Positions 1 to 4,992 of a stretch of DNA of 5,884 nucleotides are shown here, one piece after another. The translations under genes and the position numbers were made by a program. The stretch is taken from contig JAFGPH010000118.1 in the NCBI GenBank assembly GCA_016926135.1, positions 1-5,884 of the forward strand, read 5' to 3'. This DNA comes from Deltaproteobacteria bacterium. Lineage in GTDB: Bacteria > Desulfobacterota > DSM-4660 > Desulfatiglandales > HGW-15. A model generated the notes under the pieces. That model saw only the letters and a program-made list of their open reading frames with translations, was not told where the DNA came from and did not search any database. The number at the start of each line of letters is the position of its first letter. The first letter of the stretch is position 1.

Positions 1-188
1 CGTCCGGGGCGCCTGGGCCGGGCGTCCCGGGAATGGTAAGAAGACAGCCGGGAGGGCGGCTCTTTGTGGAGACGGGCGAGGGCAGGGTCGAGATCAGGGA
101 GGTGCAGGCGCCGGGAAAAAGGAGAATGCCCGCTGCGGACTTTTTGAGGGGCTATTCCCTGGGGGAGGGCACCCTGCTGGGGCAATGA
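1..188 (+). CDS. fmt: Methionyl-tRNA formyltransferase, C-terminal end (partial)
   Basis: This is the last ~61 codons of a gene that enters from the left edge; the frame runs from base 3 to the TGA at 186-188. Fmt transfers a formyl group from 10-formyl-tetrahydrofolate to initiator Met-tRNA in the cytoplasm. The visible piece is the C-terminal beta-barrel tail that helps bind the tRNA. It reads ...GRLFVETGEGRVEIREVQ, then PGKRRM, then DFLRGYSLGEGTLLGQ-stop, matching the usual Fmt ending (V-Q-x-x-G-K-x-R-M, DF-x-R-G-Y, G-x-x-L-G). The catalytic formyltransferase domain lies outside the window. The stop overlaps the start of the DUF116 gene as ATGA (185-188), so the two are probably translated in a coupled way. 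The assignment rests on the tail motif and on the fmt-DUF116-rsmB order. Confidence 0.88.
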   Translation, partial: SGAPGPGVPGMVRRQPGGRLFVETGEGRVEIREVQAPGKRRMPAADFLRGYSLGEGTLLGQ

Positions 189-1069
189 CCCAAGGAAAGC
201 GCCATAGGCCGGATGCACCGCCTCCCGGGTCAGTGTCCCTGGGTAATGGCGTGGTGAGCGGAGGGGGAAGCGAGAAGTGGACCTTTATCTTTCTCCTCCT
301 TCTCACCTGCGCGCTGATGGTGGTGCTGGCGGTGGTCCTCTGGCTGGTGCCCTATGTGGGGTTTTCCAATATCCACCCGCAGCTTCCCCTCATCATGGCC
401 CTCGTCTTTCTGGGCATTGTCCTGTTCATGATCGGGGGGGGGCTCACCCTCGTCTTCACGATCATCCGGGGCAAGAACCTCTTTTTCAACCGCCGGATTC
501 GCGGTGTGATGATCCGTTTTCTGTTTCCCATGCTGGTCGTGGTGGGGAAGTTCGTGGGGATCGGCAAGGACCGGGTGAGGCGGTCCTTCATCGCCGCCAA
601 CAACCAGCTCGTGTTGGGGGAAGCCAGGCGCATCCGTCCCGAAAAGCTCCTGATTCTTCTGCCCCAGTGCCTCCAGTTTCATGAATGCGACGTGAGGATC
701 ACCTCGGGCAGGGTGGAGAACTGCAAGGGTTGCGGACGCTGCAAGATCAAGGACCTGGTGGCCATGTCGCAGCGCTACGGGGTCTCCATCGCAGTCGCCA
801 CCGGGGGCACCCTGGCCAGGAAGATCGTGGTGGATAAGAGACCGGACATGATCATCGGGGTGGCGTGCGAAAGGGATCTCACGAGCGGGATACAGGATAC
901 CTACCCCATCCCCGTGTACGGCATTCTGAACCGGAGACCCCACGGCCCTTGCTATGATACGGATGTGGATCTGGAAGTCATCGAAGAGGGAATGAGGTCT
1001 TTCCTGGGATATGAAAAAGGAGATGCCAAGGGACCTGGCCCTGAGCGTCCTGAACCGGCTGCCCGATAG
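185..1069 (+). CDS. DUF116 membrane-anchored cysteine-rich protein
   Basis: 294 aa. I recognise the DUF116 family, whose biochemical function is unknown to me. Residues 1-30 are a polar Gly/Pro-rich tail. Two hydrophobic segments follow, about 33-58 and 68-94, with a third weaker one near 111-125. The rest is a cytoplasmic-type domain with conserved family motifs: LLILLPQCLQ (C162), C168, the cluster CKGCGRC (C180, C183, C186), AVATGGTLARKIVV, GVACERDLTSGIQDTYPIP (C228) and RPHGPCYDT (C256). The spacing of seven soluble-domain cysteines suggests a metal or Fe-S site; that is inference. The start is the ATG of the ATGA overlap with fmt. The 3' end overlaps rsmB by 59 bp. Its place between fmt and rsmB suggests a link to translation, but co-location is the only evidence. 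The last ~15 residues (Gly/Pro/Arg-rich) lie in the overlap and look like a non-conserved tail. Confidence 0.87.
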   Translation: MTQGKRHRPDAPPPGSVSLGNGVVSGGGSEKWTFIFLLLLTCALMVVLAVVLWLVPYVGFSNIHPQLPLIMALVFLGIVLFMIGGGLTLVFTIIRGKNLFFNRRIRGVMIRFLFPMLVVVGKFVGIGKDRVRRSFIAANNQLVLGEARRIRPEKLLILLPQCLQFHECDVRITSGRVENCKGCGRCKIKDLVAMSQRYGVSIAVATGGTLARKIVVDKRPDMIIGVACERDLTSGIQDTYPIPVYGILNRRPHGPCYDTDVDLEVIEEGMRSFLGYEKGDAKGPGPERPEPAAR

Positions 1070-2366
1070 GGCGACCCCTTCCGGCACCCACCTCGAGGAG
1101 GCCCTCCATTCCCGGTCCGATTTCGATGAAAGGGACCGGGCCTTCATCGGCCATCTGGTTCAGGGCGTGCTGCGATGGCGCCTTCGTTTGGATTGGGATA
1201 TTGGCCGGGTTTCCAGCCTTCCTGTCGCGAAGATCGACCCTCCGGTGCTGAACATCCTCCGCCTTGCCCTTTACCAGATAAGCTTCATGGACAGGGTGCC
1301 TGAATCGGCCGCCGTGGACCAGGCGGTGAACCAGGCCAAATCCCGGGGGCGGCACATCGGCTCTTTTGTGAACGGCGTGCTCAGGAACCTGTGCAGGTGG
1401 AAGCAGGAAATTTCCCTTCCGGACAAAACCGCGGACCTTGTCCTGTACCTGTCGATTCGCCATTCCTACCCCGAATGGCTGGTCCGGAAGTGGGTTGCCG
1501 AGCGGGGGCCGGAATTCACCGAAGAACTGCTTTCCGCAGGAAACCGGGTGCCCGGCCTCACCCTGCGGGTGAACAGCCTCAAGACGGACCGCTCCACCCT
1601 GATCGACCGTCTCACAGAGGAAGGAGTGGCGGCCAAACCGACATCCTACTCCCCCTCGGGAGTCCTGGTGGAGGGATTCCGGGGAAGGATCAATCGCCTG
1701 CGCTCTTACCGGGAGGGCCTCTTTCAGGTGCAGGATGAGGCGGCCCAGGTCCCCTCTTGGCTGCTGGACCCGAAGCCCGGGGACAGGGTCCTGGACGTGT
1801 GTGCAGGTCTGGGCGGGAAGACGACCCACCTGGCGGAGCGGTCGGAAGACCGGGCCCGGATCGTATCCCTTGACATCCGTTTTCGGAGGCTGTTAAGTCT
1901 TGCACGGAACTCTCTTCGCCTGGGGCTGGCAAACGTCTCTCCGGTTGCCGCAAACGCGGCGGCAGGTCTTTCCGGCGTGTTCCGATGTGAATTTGACAGG
2001 ATCCTGGTGGACGCGCCCTGTTCCGGTCTGGGGGTCGTGTCCAGGCACCCGGACATCAAGTGGAATCGCAAGGAGGAAGATCTTCCGAGGCTTGCCTCGA
2101 TGCAGAGGGCCATCCTGACGGAGTCGGTGTCCCTGCTGCGTCGGGGCGGGAAGATGCTCTATGTCACGTGCACCCTTTCGAGAGAGGAAAACGAAGGGGT
2201 CGTGAGATCGTTTCTGGGGGATCGCCGGGAGATGGTCCTCGAAAACCTCAAAGACAGTGCACCGGGCTGGGCCGTGGATCTGATCGACACGCAGGGTTTC
2301 TACCGGACCTTCCCGCATGTGCACCACATGGACGGGTTTTTCGGGGCGATGTTCGTGAAGAATTAG
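1011..2366 (+). CDS. rsmB: 16S rRNA (cytosine-967-C5)-methyltransferase RsmB
   Basis: 451 aa, normal for RsmB/Sun. It methylates C967 of 16S rRNA using S-adenosylmethionine. Residues ~5-135 form the NusB-like RNA-binding domain (LEEALHSRSDFDERDRAFI..., FVNGVLRNL). A linker follows, then the Rossmann methyltransferase domain. Visible motifs are the SAM loop VLDVCAGLGGKTTHLAE (residues 260-276), LDIR at the end of the next strand, DAPCSGLGVVSRHPDIKW with Cys337 of motif IV, and VTCTLSREENE with Cys387, the catalytic nucleophile of motif VI. The protein ends in the usual DGFFGAMFVKN. The chosen ATG has GAGG at 994-997 upstream; the alternative ATG at 1023 abuts its own GGAG too closely. The 59-bp overlap with the upstream gene suggests coupled translation. 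Both catalytic cysteines are present, so it should be active. Confidence 0.93.
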   Translation: MKKEMPRDLALSVLNRLPDRATPSGTHLEEALHSRSDFDERDRAFIGHLVQGVLRWRLRLDWDIGRVSSLPVAKIDPPVLNILRLALYQISFMDRVPESAAVDQAVNQAKSRGRHIGSFVNGVLRNLCRWKQEISLPDKTADLVLYLSIRHSYPEWLVRKWVAERGPEFTEELLSAGNRVPGLTLRVNSLKTDRSTLIDRLTEEGVAAKPTSYSPSGVLVEGFRGRINRLRSYREGLFQVQDEAAQVPSWLLDPKPGDRVLDVCAGLGGKTTHLAERSEDRARIVSLDIRFRRLLSLARNSLRLGLANVSPVAANAAAGLSGVFRCEFDRILVDAPCSGLGVVSRHPDIKWNRKEEDLPRLASMQRAILTESVSLLRRGGKMLYVTCTLSREENEGVVRSFLGDRREMVLENLKDSAPGWAVDLIDTQGFYRTFPHVHHMDGFFGAMFVKN

Positions 2367-2369
2367 GCG

Positions 2370-2390
2370 CAAGGTACAAGGTGCAAGGTA
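2370..2390. repeat. Tandem heptamer array, 3 x CAAGGTR
   Basis: Three head-to-tail copies of CAAGGTA / CAAGGTG / CAAGGTA begin 4 bases after the rsmB stop. They sit at the start of the 201-base gap before rpe. No coding or terminator role is visible. The copies look like slippage-type intergenic repeats. Confidence 0.75.
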
Positions 2391-2410
2391 CACAGAAAGC
2401 CGGGCAGTTC

Positions 2411-2446
2411 AAGTGCCTAAAGTGCGCTAAAATGCCTAAAGTGCCT
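2411..2446. repeat. Degenerate tandem array based on AAAGTGCCT
   Basis: Four successive units: AAGTGCCT (2411-2418), AAAGTGCGCT (2419-2428, one extra GC), AAAATGCCT (2429-2437) and AAAGTGCCT (2438-2446), followed by a partial AAAGT. The period is 9 to 10 bases. This array and the CAAGGTR heptamers form a repeat-rich spacer between rsmB and rpe. Its function is unknown. Confidence 0.75.
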
Positions 2447-2457
2447 AAAGTTAGAGG

Positions 2458-2474
2458 CTCCGCCTTCGGCGGGG
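2458..2474. other. REP-like hairpin, CGCC-N3-GGCG core
   Basis: CTCCGCC and GGCGGGG form a 7-bp stem (one G-U pair) around a TTC loop. No T-tract follows, so it is not an intrinsic terminator. The core resembles the hairpin at 3718-3734, and both could be REP-type palindromes of the kind mobilised by RAYT transposases, of which fragments lie further right. Confidence 0.45.
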
Positions 2475-2481
2475 AGCATCA

Positions 2482-2499
2482 CTCGGCGGTGGTGCCGAG
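2482..2499. other. Inverted repeat CTCGGC-N6-GCCGAG
   Basis: A perfect 6-bp inverted repeat with a 6-base loop (GGTGGT), 8 bases after the preceding hairpin and about 70 bases upstream of rpe. There is no T-run. It could be an mRNA leader structure for rpe or part of the same repeat unit as the hairpin before it. Confidence 0.4.
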
Positions 2500-2520
2500 A
2501 CCCAGATTCCTGAGGAACGT

Positions 2521-2571
2521 ATGAGCCCAGTCGCGCGATGCGCCTCGGGGGTCCATCGGAGGACACGATGA
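2521..2571 (+). CDS. Possible 16-codon leader ORF upstream of rpe
   Basis: An ATG at 2521 is preceded by GAGG (2512-2515) with a 5-base spacer. It opens a 16-residue reading frame ([16 protein letters not shown]) whose TGA at 2569-2571 overlaps the rpe ATG at 2568-2570 as ATGA. This layout would allow translational coupling to rpe. The peptide has four arginines but no clear run of one amino acid, so classical attenuation is not suggested. It may be chance, since rpe also has its own strong ribosome binding site. Confidence 0.25.
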   Translation: MSPVARCASGVHRRTR

Positions 2572-3242
2572 TCAAGATTGCACCATCCATTCTTTCCGCG
2601 GATTTTTCGAGGCTGGGGGAGGAGGTCCGGGCTGTGGAAAAGGCCGGGGCCGATTACATCCACATCGATGTGATGGACGGCCACTTTGTGCCGAACATCA
2701 CGATCGGCCCCCTGATCGTGAAGGCGGTCCGGAAGATCACCTCCCTGCCGCTCGACGTGCACCTCATGATTTCCGACCCGGACGCCTACGTGGGCGCCTT
2801 TGCGGGTGCGGGGGCCGACATTATCGCGGTCCACGCGGAGGCCGTGCACCACCTTCACCGCTCGGTCCAACTCATCCGCAAGGCGGGGGCCAAACCTGCG
2901 GTCACCCTGAACCCGGCCACCTCCCCGGAGGTGCTGGAGTATGTCCTGGATGAGCTGGACATGGTCCTGGTGATGAGCGTGAATCCCGGGTTCGAGGCCC
3001 AGGAGTTCATCCCGGCCGTGATTCCCAAGATCGCGAGGATCCGGGAGAGGATCGACCGGCGGGGACTCCGGGTGGACATCGAGGTGGACGGGGGCATCAG
3101 CCCGGACACGATCCAGCGCGTCACCCGGGCGGGCGCCAACGTGTTTGTGGCCGGTTCGGCCGTTTTTTACAGCAAGGATTACGCGGCCACGATCCGGCTG
3201 ATGAAGGAGCGAGCCGCCGAGGCCGAGCGGGAGAGGGGATGA
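2568..3242 (+). CDS. rpe: Ribulose-phosphate 3-epimerase
   Basis: 224 aa, the usual length. It interconverts D-ribulose 5-phosphate and D-xylulose 5-phosphate in the cytosolic pentose phosphate pathway. The fold is a TIM barrel. Visible motifs are [16 protein letters not shown] at the N-terminus, [13 protein letters not shown] (metal ligands H32 and D34, the latter also catalytic), DVHLMI (H65), VEVDGGI-type IEVDGGI (D174, second catalytic acid; phosphate-binding G175-G176) and VAGSAVF (G196-S197). The start is ATG 2568 because GGAGG (2558-2562) lies 5 bases upstream and the family begins right at this point; an in-frame ATG at 2538 would add ten unrelated residues. One oddity: the normally well-conserved NPGFGGQ loop reads NPGFEAQ (residues 139-145). 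The gene is separated from rsmB by a repeat-rich gap, so it may have its own transcript or leader. Confidence 0.93.
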   Translation: MIKIAPSILSADFSRLGEEVRAVEKAGADYIHIDVMDGHFVPNITIGPLIVKAVRKITSLPLDVHLMISDPDAYVGAFAGAGADIIAVHAEAVHHLHRSVQLIRKAGAKPAVTLNPATSPEVLEYVLDELDMVLVMSVNPGFEAQEFIPAVIPKIARIRERIDRRGLRVDIEVDGGISPDTIQRVTRAGANVFVAGSAVFYSKDYAATIRLMKERAAEAERERG

Positions 3243-3254
3243 GAGATATTTTTT

Positions 3255-3283
3255 TTGACTGAGCGGGTATCCGGTGTTATTAT
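3255..3283 (+). promoter_or_regulatory. Sigma70-type promoter of tRNA-Ser(UGA)
   Basis: TTGACT (3255-3260), a 17-base spacer and TATTAT (3278-3283) form a near-consensus promoter just downstream of rpe and an 8-T tract. Transcription would start near 3290, about 65 bases before the mature tRNA. Confidence 0.75.
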
Positions 3284-3299
3284 TCTCTTTGGTTACGGT

Positions 3300-3341
3300 C
3301 CTTCGTCCGCCGCGTGAGGTGAGCGGACCTCAAGTCGAAGG
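3300..3341 (+). other. Structured 5' leader of the tRNA-Ser transcript
   Basis: GTCCGC (3305-3310) pairs with GCGGAC (3323-3328), and CCTTC (3300-3304) with GAAGG (3337-3341) across an asymmetric bulge. An alternative internal stem is GAGGT/ACCTC. It lies in the leader between the promoter and the tRNA and may affect 5' processing; it is not a recognised riboswitch or T-box. Confidence 0.35.
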
Positions 3342-3356
3342 CCGCATCGGATCCGC

Positions 3357-3449
3357 GGAGGGATGTCCGAGTGGTTTAAGGAGGCGGTCTTGAAAACCGT
3401 TGCTCGTCTAACCGGCGGGCCGTGGGTTCGAATCCTACTCCCTCCGCCA
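3357..3449 (+). tRNA. tRNA-Ser (anticodon UGA)
   Basis: A class II tRNA with a long variable arm. The acceptor stem is GGAGGGA (3357-3363) with TCCCTCC (3439-3445), followed by discriminator G3446 and encoded CCA (3447-3449). The D-stem is TCC/GGA. The anticodon loop CTTGAAA places TGA at 3391-3393, which reads UCA and other UCN serine codons. The T-arm is GTGGG-TTCGAAT-CCTAC (3422-3438). Discriminator G and the long variable arm are serine identity features. It has its own promoter and a terminator immediately after CCA. Confidence 0.96.
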
Positions 3450-3450
3450 G

Positions 3451-3504
3451 GAAGTTCGGGGGATGGGCCGAACTTCACCGTTGGCGGCTAGCCGGTGGCT
3501 TTTT
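3451..3504 (+). terminator. Double hairpin with T-tract after tRNA-Ser(UGA)
   Basis: A perfect 9-bp stem, GAAGTTCGG (3451-3459) with CCGAACTTC (3468-3476), starts one base after CCA. A second stem follows, CCGTTGGC (3478-3485) with GCCGGTGG (3491-3498, including G-U pairs), then TTTTT (3500-3504). The second hairpin plus T-run is a typical intrinsic terminator. The first may protect or guide 3' processing of the tRNA. Confidence 0.8.
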
Positions 3505-3515
3505 GCAGAAGGAGC

Positions 3516-3628
3516 ATGAAGTTCCGTTTCAAGGAATTTAAGGTCTACCAGGAAGCCAAGGAATACTGTACAGGGCTTATTTCTTGGTGAGGCAATTGGC
3601 CTCTTTTCGAAACAAGTTGAAAGGATAG
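3516..3628 (+). pseudogene. Remnant of a four-helix-bundle protein gene (23S IVS / TIGR02436 type)
   Basis: An ATG at 3516 gives MKFRFKEFKVYQEAKEYC, which looks like the N-terminus of the four-helix-bundle family that is also encoded in 23S rRNA intervening sequences (FRFEDFKVYQDAKEF-type start). The frame stops at 3588-3590. In another frame, 3593-3628 reads QLASFRNKLKG-stop, resembling that family's C-terminus. A normal member has about 115-125 residues, so the middle ~80-90 have been lost along with the frame. The family function is unknown; members are often scattered singly in intergenic regions. Family assignment is by eye from motif memory. Confidence 0.55.
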
Positions 3629-3641
3629 GAGAGAATTGAGT

Positions 3642-3670
3642 TTGAGGTTGGCTACTCAGGGGTTTATGTC
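3642..3670 (+). promoter_or_regulatory. Weak candidate promoter for tRNA-Ser(GCU)
   Basis: TTGAGG (3642-3647), a 17-base spacer and TATGTC (3665-3670) is the best promoter-like pair between the two tRNA genes. It would start transcription near 3677, about 60 bases before the tRNA, a similar distance to the first tRNA gene. The -10 match is poor. Confidence 0.3.
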
Positions 3671-3717
3671 TAGTTCCATCCTCAAAGCCACGAGCAAATA
3701 GCTTCAAGCTACTAGTG

Positions 3718-3734
3718 ATTCGCCGACGGCGAAT
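3718..3734. repeat. REP-like perfect hairpin ATTCGCC-GAC-GGCGAAT
   Basis: A perfect 7-bp inverted repeat with a 3-base loop, ending 4 bases before the tRNA-Ser(GCU) acceptor stem. It is preceded by GCTTCAAGCTACTAG, itself containing the inverted repeat AGCTT/AAGCT. The CGCC-N3-GGCG core is shared with the hairpin at 2458-2474. Confidence 0.5.
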
Positions 3735-3738
3735 TTGC

Positions 3739-3832
3739 GGAGAGATGGCCGAGCTGGCTGAAGGCGCACGCCTGCTAAGCGTGTGTGCGGTGTAAAGCTG
3801 CACCATGGGTTCGAATCCCATTCTCTCCGCCA
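3739..3832 (+). tRNA. tRNA-Ser (anticodon GCU)
   Basis: A class II tRNA. The acceptor stem is GGAGAGA (3739-3745) with TCTCTCC (3822-3828), discriminator G3829 and encoded CCA (3830-3832). The D-stem is GCC/GGC. The anticodon stem is CACGC/GCGTG around CTGCTAA, placing GCT at 3774-3776, which reads AGC and AGU. A long variable arm follows, then the T-arm ATGGG-TTCGAAT-CCCAT (3805-3821). Seven T residues (3833-3839) follow directly and could help end the transcript, although no separate hairpin precedes them. Confidence 0.96.
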
Positions 3833-3890
3833 TTTTTTTGCCCGTTTTTCCGGGAATGCCCGGATGGTTCCCACCAGCAGATCTTCGGTT

Positions 3891-3962
3891 ATGATCCGGC
3901 TACCCCCCGACTTCAAAGAGTTCTTGAGACTGCTGAATTCCCACCGCGTTGAGTACCTGCTC
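3891..3962 (+). pseudogene. N-terminal remnant of a nucleotidyltransferase-fold gene
   Basis: ATG 3891 reads MIRLPPDFKEFLRLLNSHRVEYLL, the usual opening of small stand-alone nucleotidyltransferase (MNT/AbiEii-like) proteins. In those proteins this is followed by VGGYAV..HG and the catalytic G-S/D-x-D motif. Here the homology stops after Leu at 3960-3962, before any catalytic residue, and the next bases belong to an antisense transposase fragment. The frame runs on without meaning to a TGA at 3996-3998. No convincing ribosome binding site precedes it, so it is taken as non-functional. Assignment is by motif memory. Confidence 0.6.
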
Positions 3963-4056
3963 ACAGACTCTCTACAATGCCTGCACGGATCGGGTTGAGG
4001 TGGATGTAACGCACCAGTTCCAGAAGATAGGCATCTTCCTGGCACAGGATCGAGTT
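3961..4056 (-). pseudogene. Internal fragment of a RAYT (Y1/IS200-like) transposase
   Basis: Read on the minus strand from 4056 this gives NSILCQEDAYLLELVRYI then HLNPIRAGIVESL and a stop at 3961-3963. The LxEDAYLLELVRYIHLNPxRAG segment is a hallmark of REP-associated tyrosine transposases (Transposase_17 / Y1_Tnp family), lying in the second half of the catalytic domain. The HUH motif, the usual continuation YPWSGH and the C-terminal domain are missing here. About 31 codons survive. The left end abuts the nucleotidyltransferase fragment at one point. Confidence 0.8.
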
Positions 4057-4093
4057 GAGTGAAAGTGGATCTTCCCTGCCCCCTCATTTCCTC

Positions 4094-4143
4094 TTGATTC
4101 GATACGAGCCGCTCTGATAAGATTACACATATAGTTACACATA
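4094..4143 (+). promoter_or_regulatory. Promoter and tandem-repeat operator of the toxin-antitoxin module
   Basis: Two adjacent 12-bp direct repeats, TTACACATATAG (4123-4134) and TTACACATAGAG (4135-4146), differ at one base and end in the antitoxin ribosome binding site. Candidate promoter elements are TTGATT (4094-4099) with TAAGAT (4118-4123, 18-base spacer), or a -10 TATAGT at 4130-4135 inside the repeats. RHH antitoxins commonly repress their own operon by binding tandem short repeats, so these are the likely operator; that is inference. Confidence 0.55.
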
Positions 4144-4155
4144 GAGGTGATCACC

Positions 4156-4467
4156 ATGAGGAGAACCAACATCATGCTGACCGAGGAGCAGCACCGCTAC
4201 CTAAAATCCAGGGCCAGAAAGCAGGGCAGGACCATGGGAGATCTCGTAAGGGAGGCTATCAATGCTGCCCATGGCCGACGTGACCTTCTGGAACGCCGCA
4301 AATCGGTGGCCATGGATGCTTACCAGGAGGGGATGATCAGCCTCGGCAAGCTCGCTGAAATCCTTGGGATGGACCCGGTCAGTACCCGAGCGTACCTGAT
4401 GGAACGGGAGATCGTGCCACCCGGGCAGGATCCATCTGAACTGCTAGGTGATATCGCGAATGCCTGA
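4156..4467 (+). CDS. Antitoxin with RHH N-terminus and UPF0175-like C-terminus
   Basis: 103 aa. Residues 3-37 (RRTNIMLTEEQHRYLKSRAR, then GRTMGDLVREAIN) match a ribbon-helix-helix (CopG/MetJ) DNA-binding domain. Residues 53-86 (MDAYQEGMISLGKLAEILGM..., YLMEREI) resemble the helix-turn-helix of UPF0175 proteins, known partners of DUF3368 PIN toxins. The Pro-rich stretch from 87 and the C-terminal tail probably bind the toxin. ATG 4156 was chosen over the in-frame GTG 4147 because AGAGGTG (4143-4149) sits at proper spacing for 4156 and would overlap 4147. The stop overlaps the toxin start by 8 bp. Expected role: neutralise the PIN toxin and repress the operon through the tandem repeats upstream. 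Confidence 0.8.
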   Translation: MRRTNIMLTEEQHRYLKSRARKQGRTMGDLVREAINAAHGRRDLLERRKSVAMDAYQEGMISLGKLAEILGMDPVSTRAYLMEREIVPPGQDPSELLGDIANA

Positions 4468-4966
4468 TCTGGTTTTCGACACCTGCGTGTTGAGCAATTT
4501 CGCCCTGGTAGGACATCTGGATATCCTTGATGGGCTTTATGCGCGGCGCGCCTGGGTGACCGATTTCGTCGTTTTCGAAAACTTGAAAGGCATCCAAAAG
4601 GGTTATCCTGGACTTTCGGGGATCCCAAAGGCCGTCTCCGCTGGCTGGCTTCGCGTGGTCCAAATCCACGACGAGAAGGACAGGAGGGTTTTTGAGCAGC
4701 TCTCGGTATCCCTTGGGGCCGGGGAAGCCTCATGCATTGCGGCCGCGAAAGCAAACGGCTTTATATTCGCGTGTGATGATAAACTGGCCCGGAGGGAAGC
4801 TGCACTTTTAGGGATCAAGCTCACAGGCACGATCGGGATTCTCATCCACGCGATCCAATCCGAGGCGTTGAGCCTCCGTGAGGCGAACAAGATTCTTGCG
4901 CGAATGAGATCGTTTGGTTTCCATGCCCCCGTCGCAAAGATCACGGGCCCCATGGCGATCCGGTGA
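4460..4966 (+). CDS. PIN-domain toxin, DUF3368 type (predicted RNase)
   Basis: 168 aa. The PIN fold is predicted to cleave RNA with a Mg2+/Mn2+ site of acidic residues, all of which appear present: D7 in VFDTCVL, E40 in VVFENLKG, E89 in LGAGEASCIAAA, and D106-D107 in FACDDKLAR. The GxGEA...DDxxAR..A..LG...GTxGIL pattern (residues 86-128) is typical of DUF3368. ATG 4460 is preferred over the in-frame GTG 4448 because the family starts at PDLVFDTCVL and AGGTGA (4445-4450) lies 9 bases upstream. It overlaps the antitoxin by 8 bp, so coupling should make the antitoxin first. Length and motifs are intact, so it is probably active. This is the only complete accessory system in the window, and it lies among broken genes. 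Confidence 0.85.
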   Translation: MPDLVFDTCVLSNFALVGHLDILDGLYARRAWVTDFVVFENLKGIQKGYPGLSGIPKAVSAGWLRVVQIHDEKDRRVFEQLSVSLGAGEASCIAAAKANGFIFACDDKLARREAALLGIKLTGTIGILIHAIQSEALSLREANKILARMRSFGFHAPVAKITGPMAIR

Positions 4967-4992
4967 ATGAACCCCATCAAAGCTTACAGTAG

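Noticed and set aside
230..1147. Long minus-strand open frame of 305 codons opposite the DUF116 gene
   Set aside because: It is a shadow of a G+C-rich gene: its His/Asp/Pro-rich translation resembles no family, and the plus strand has clear DUF116 motifs.
978..1829. 283-codon minus-strand open frame opposite rsmB
   Set aside because: The plus strand encodes RsmB with all catalytic motifs; the antisense product shows no domain and no start signal.
2370..2446. CRISPR array
   Set aside because: Repeat units are 7-10 bases and directly adjacent with no unique spacers, and no cas genes are present.
3249..3256. T8 tract after rpe as an intrinsic terminator
   Set aside because: No stable hairpin precedes it, and its last two bases are part of the -35 box of the tRNA promoter.
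3435..3833. Minus-strand frame of 132 codons spanning the tRNA spacer
   Set aside because: It runs antisense through a complete tRNA-Ser and a terminator; the M-x-x-R-M-G-F-E-P-type start is the usual artefact of reading a tRNA backwards.
3783..3998. 71-codon plus-strand frame starting inside tRNA-Ser(GCU)
   Set aside because: Only its 3891-3962 part shows family similarity; the rest is tRNA sequence and antisense transposase sequence.
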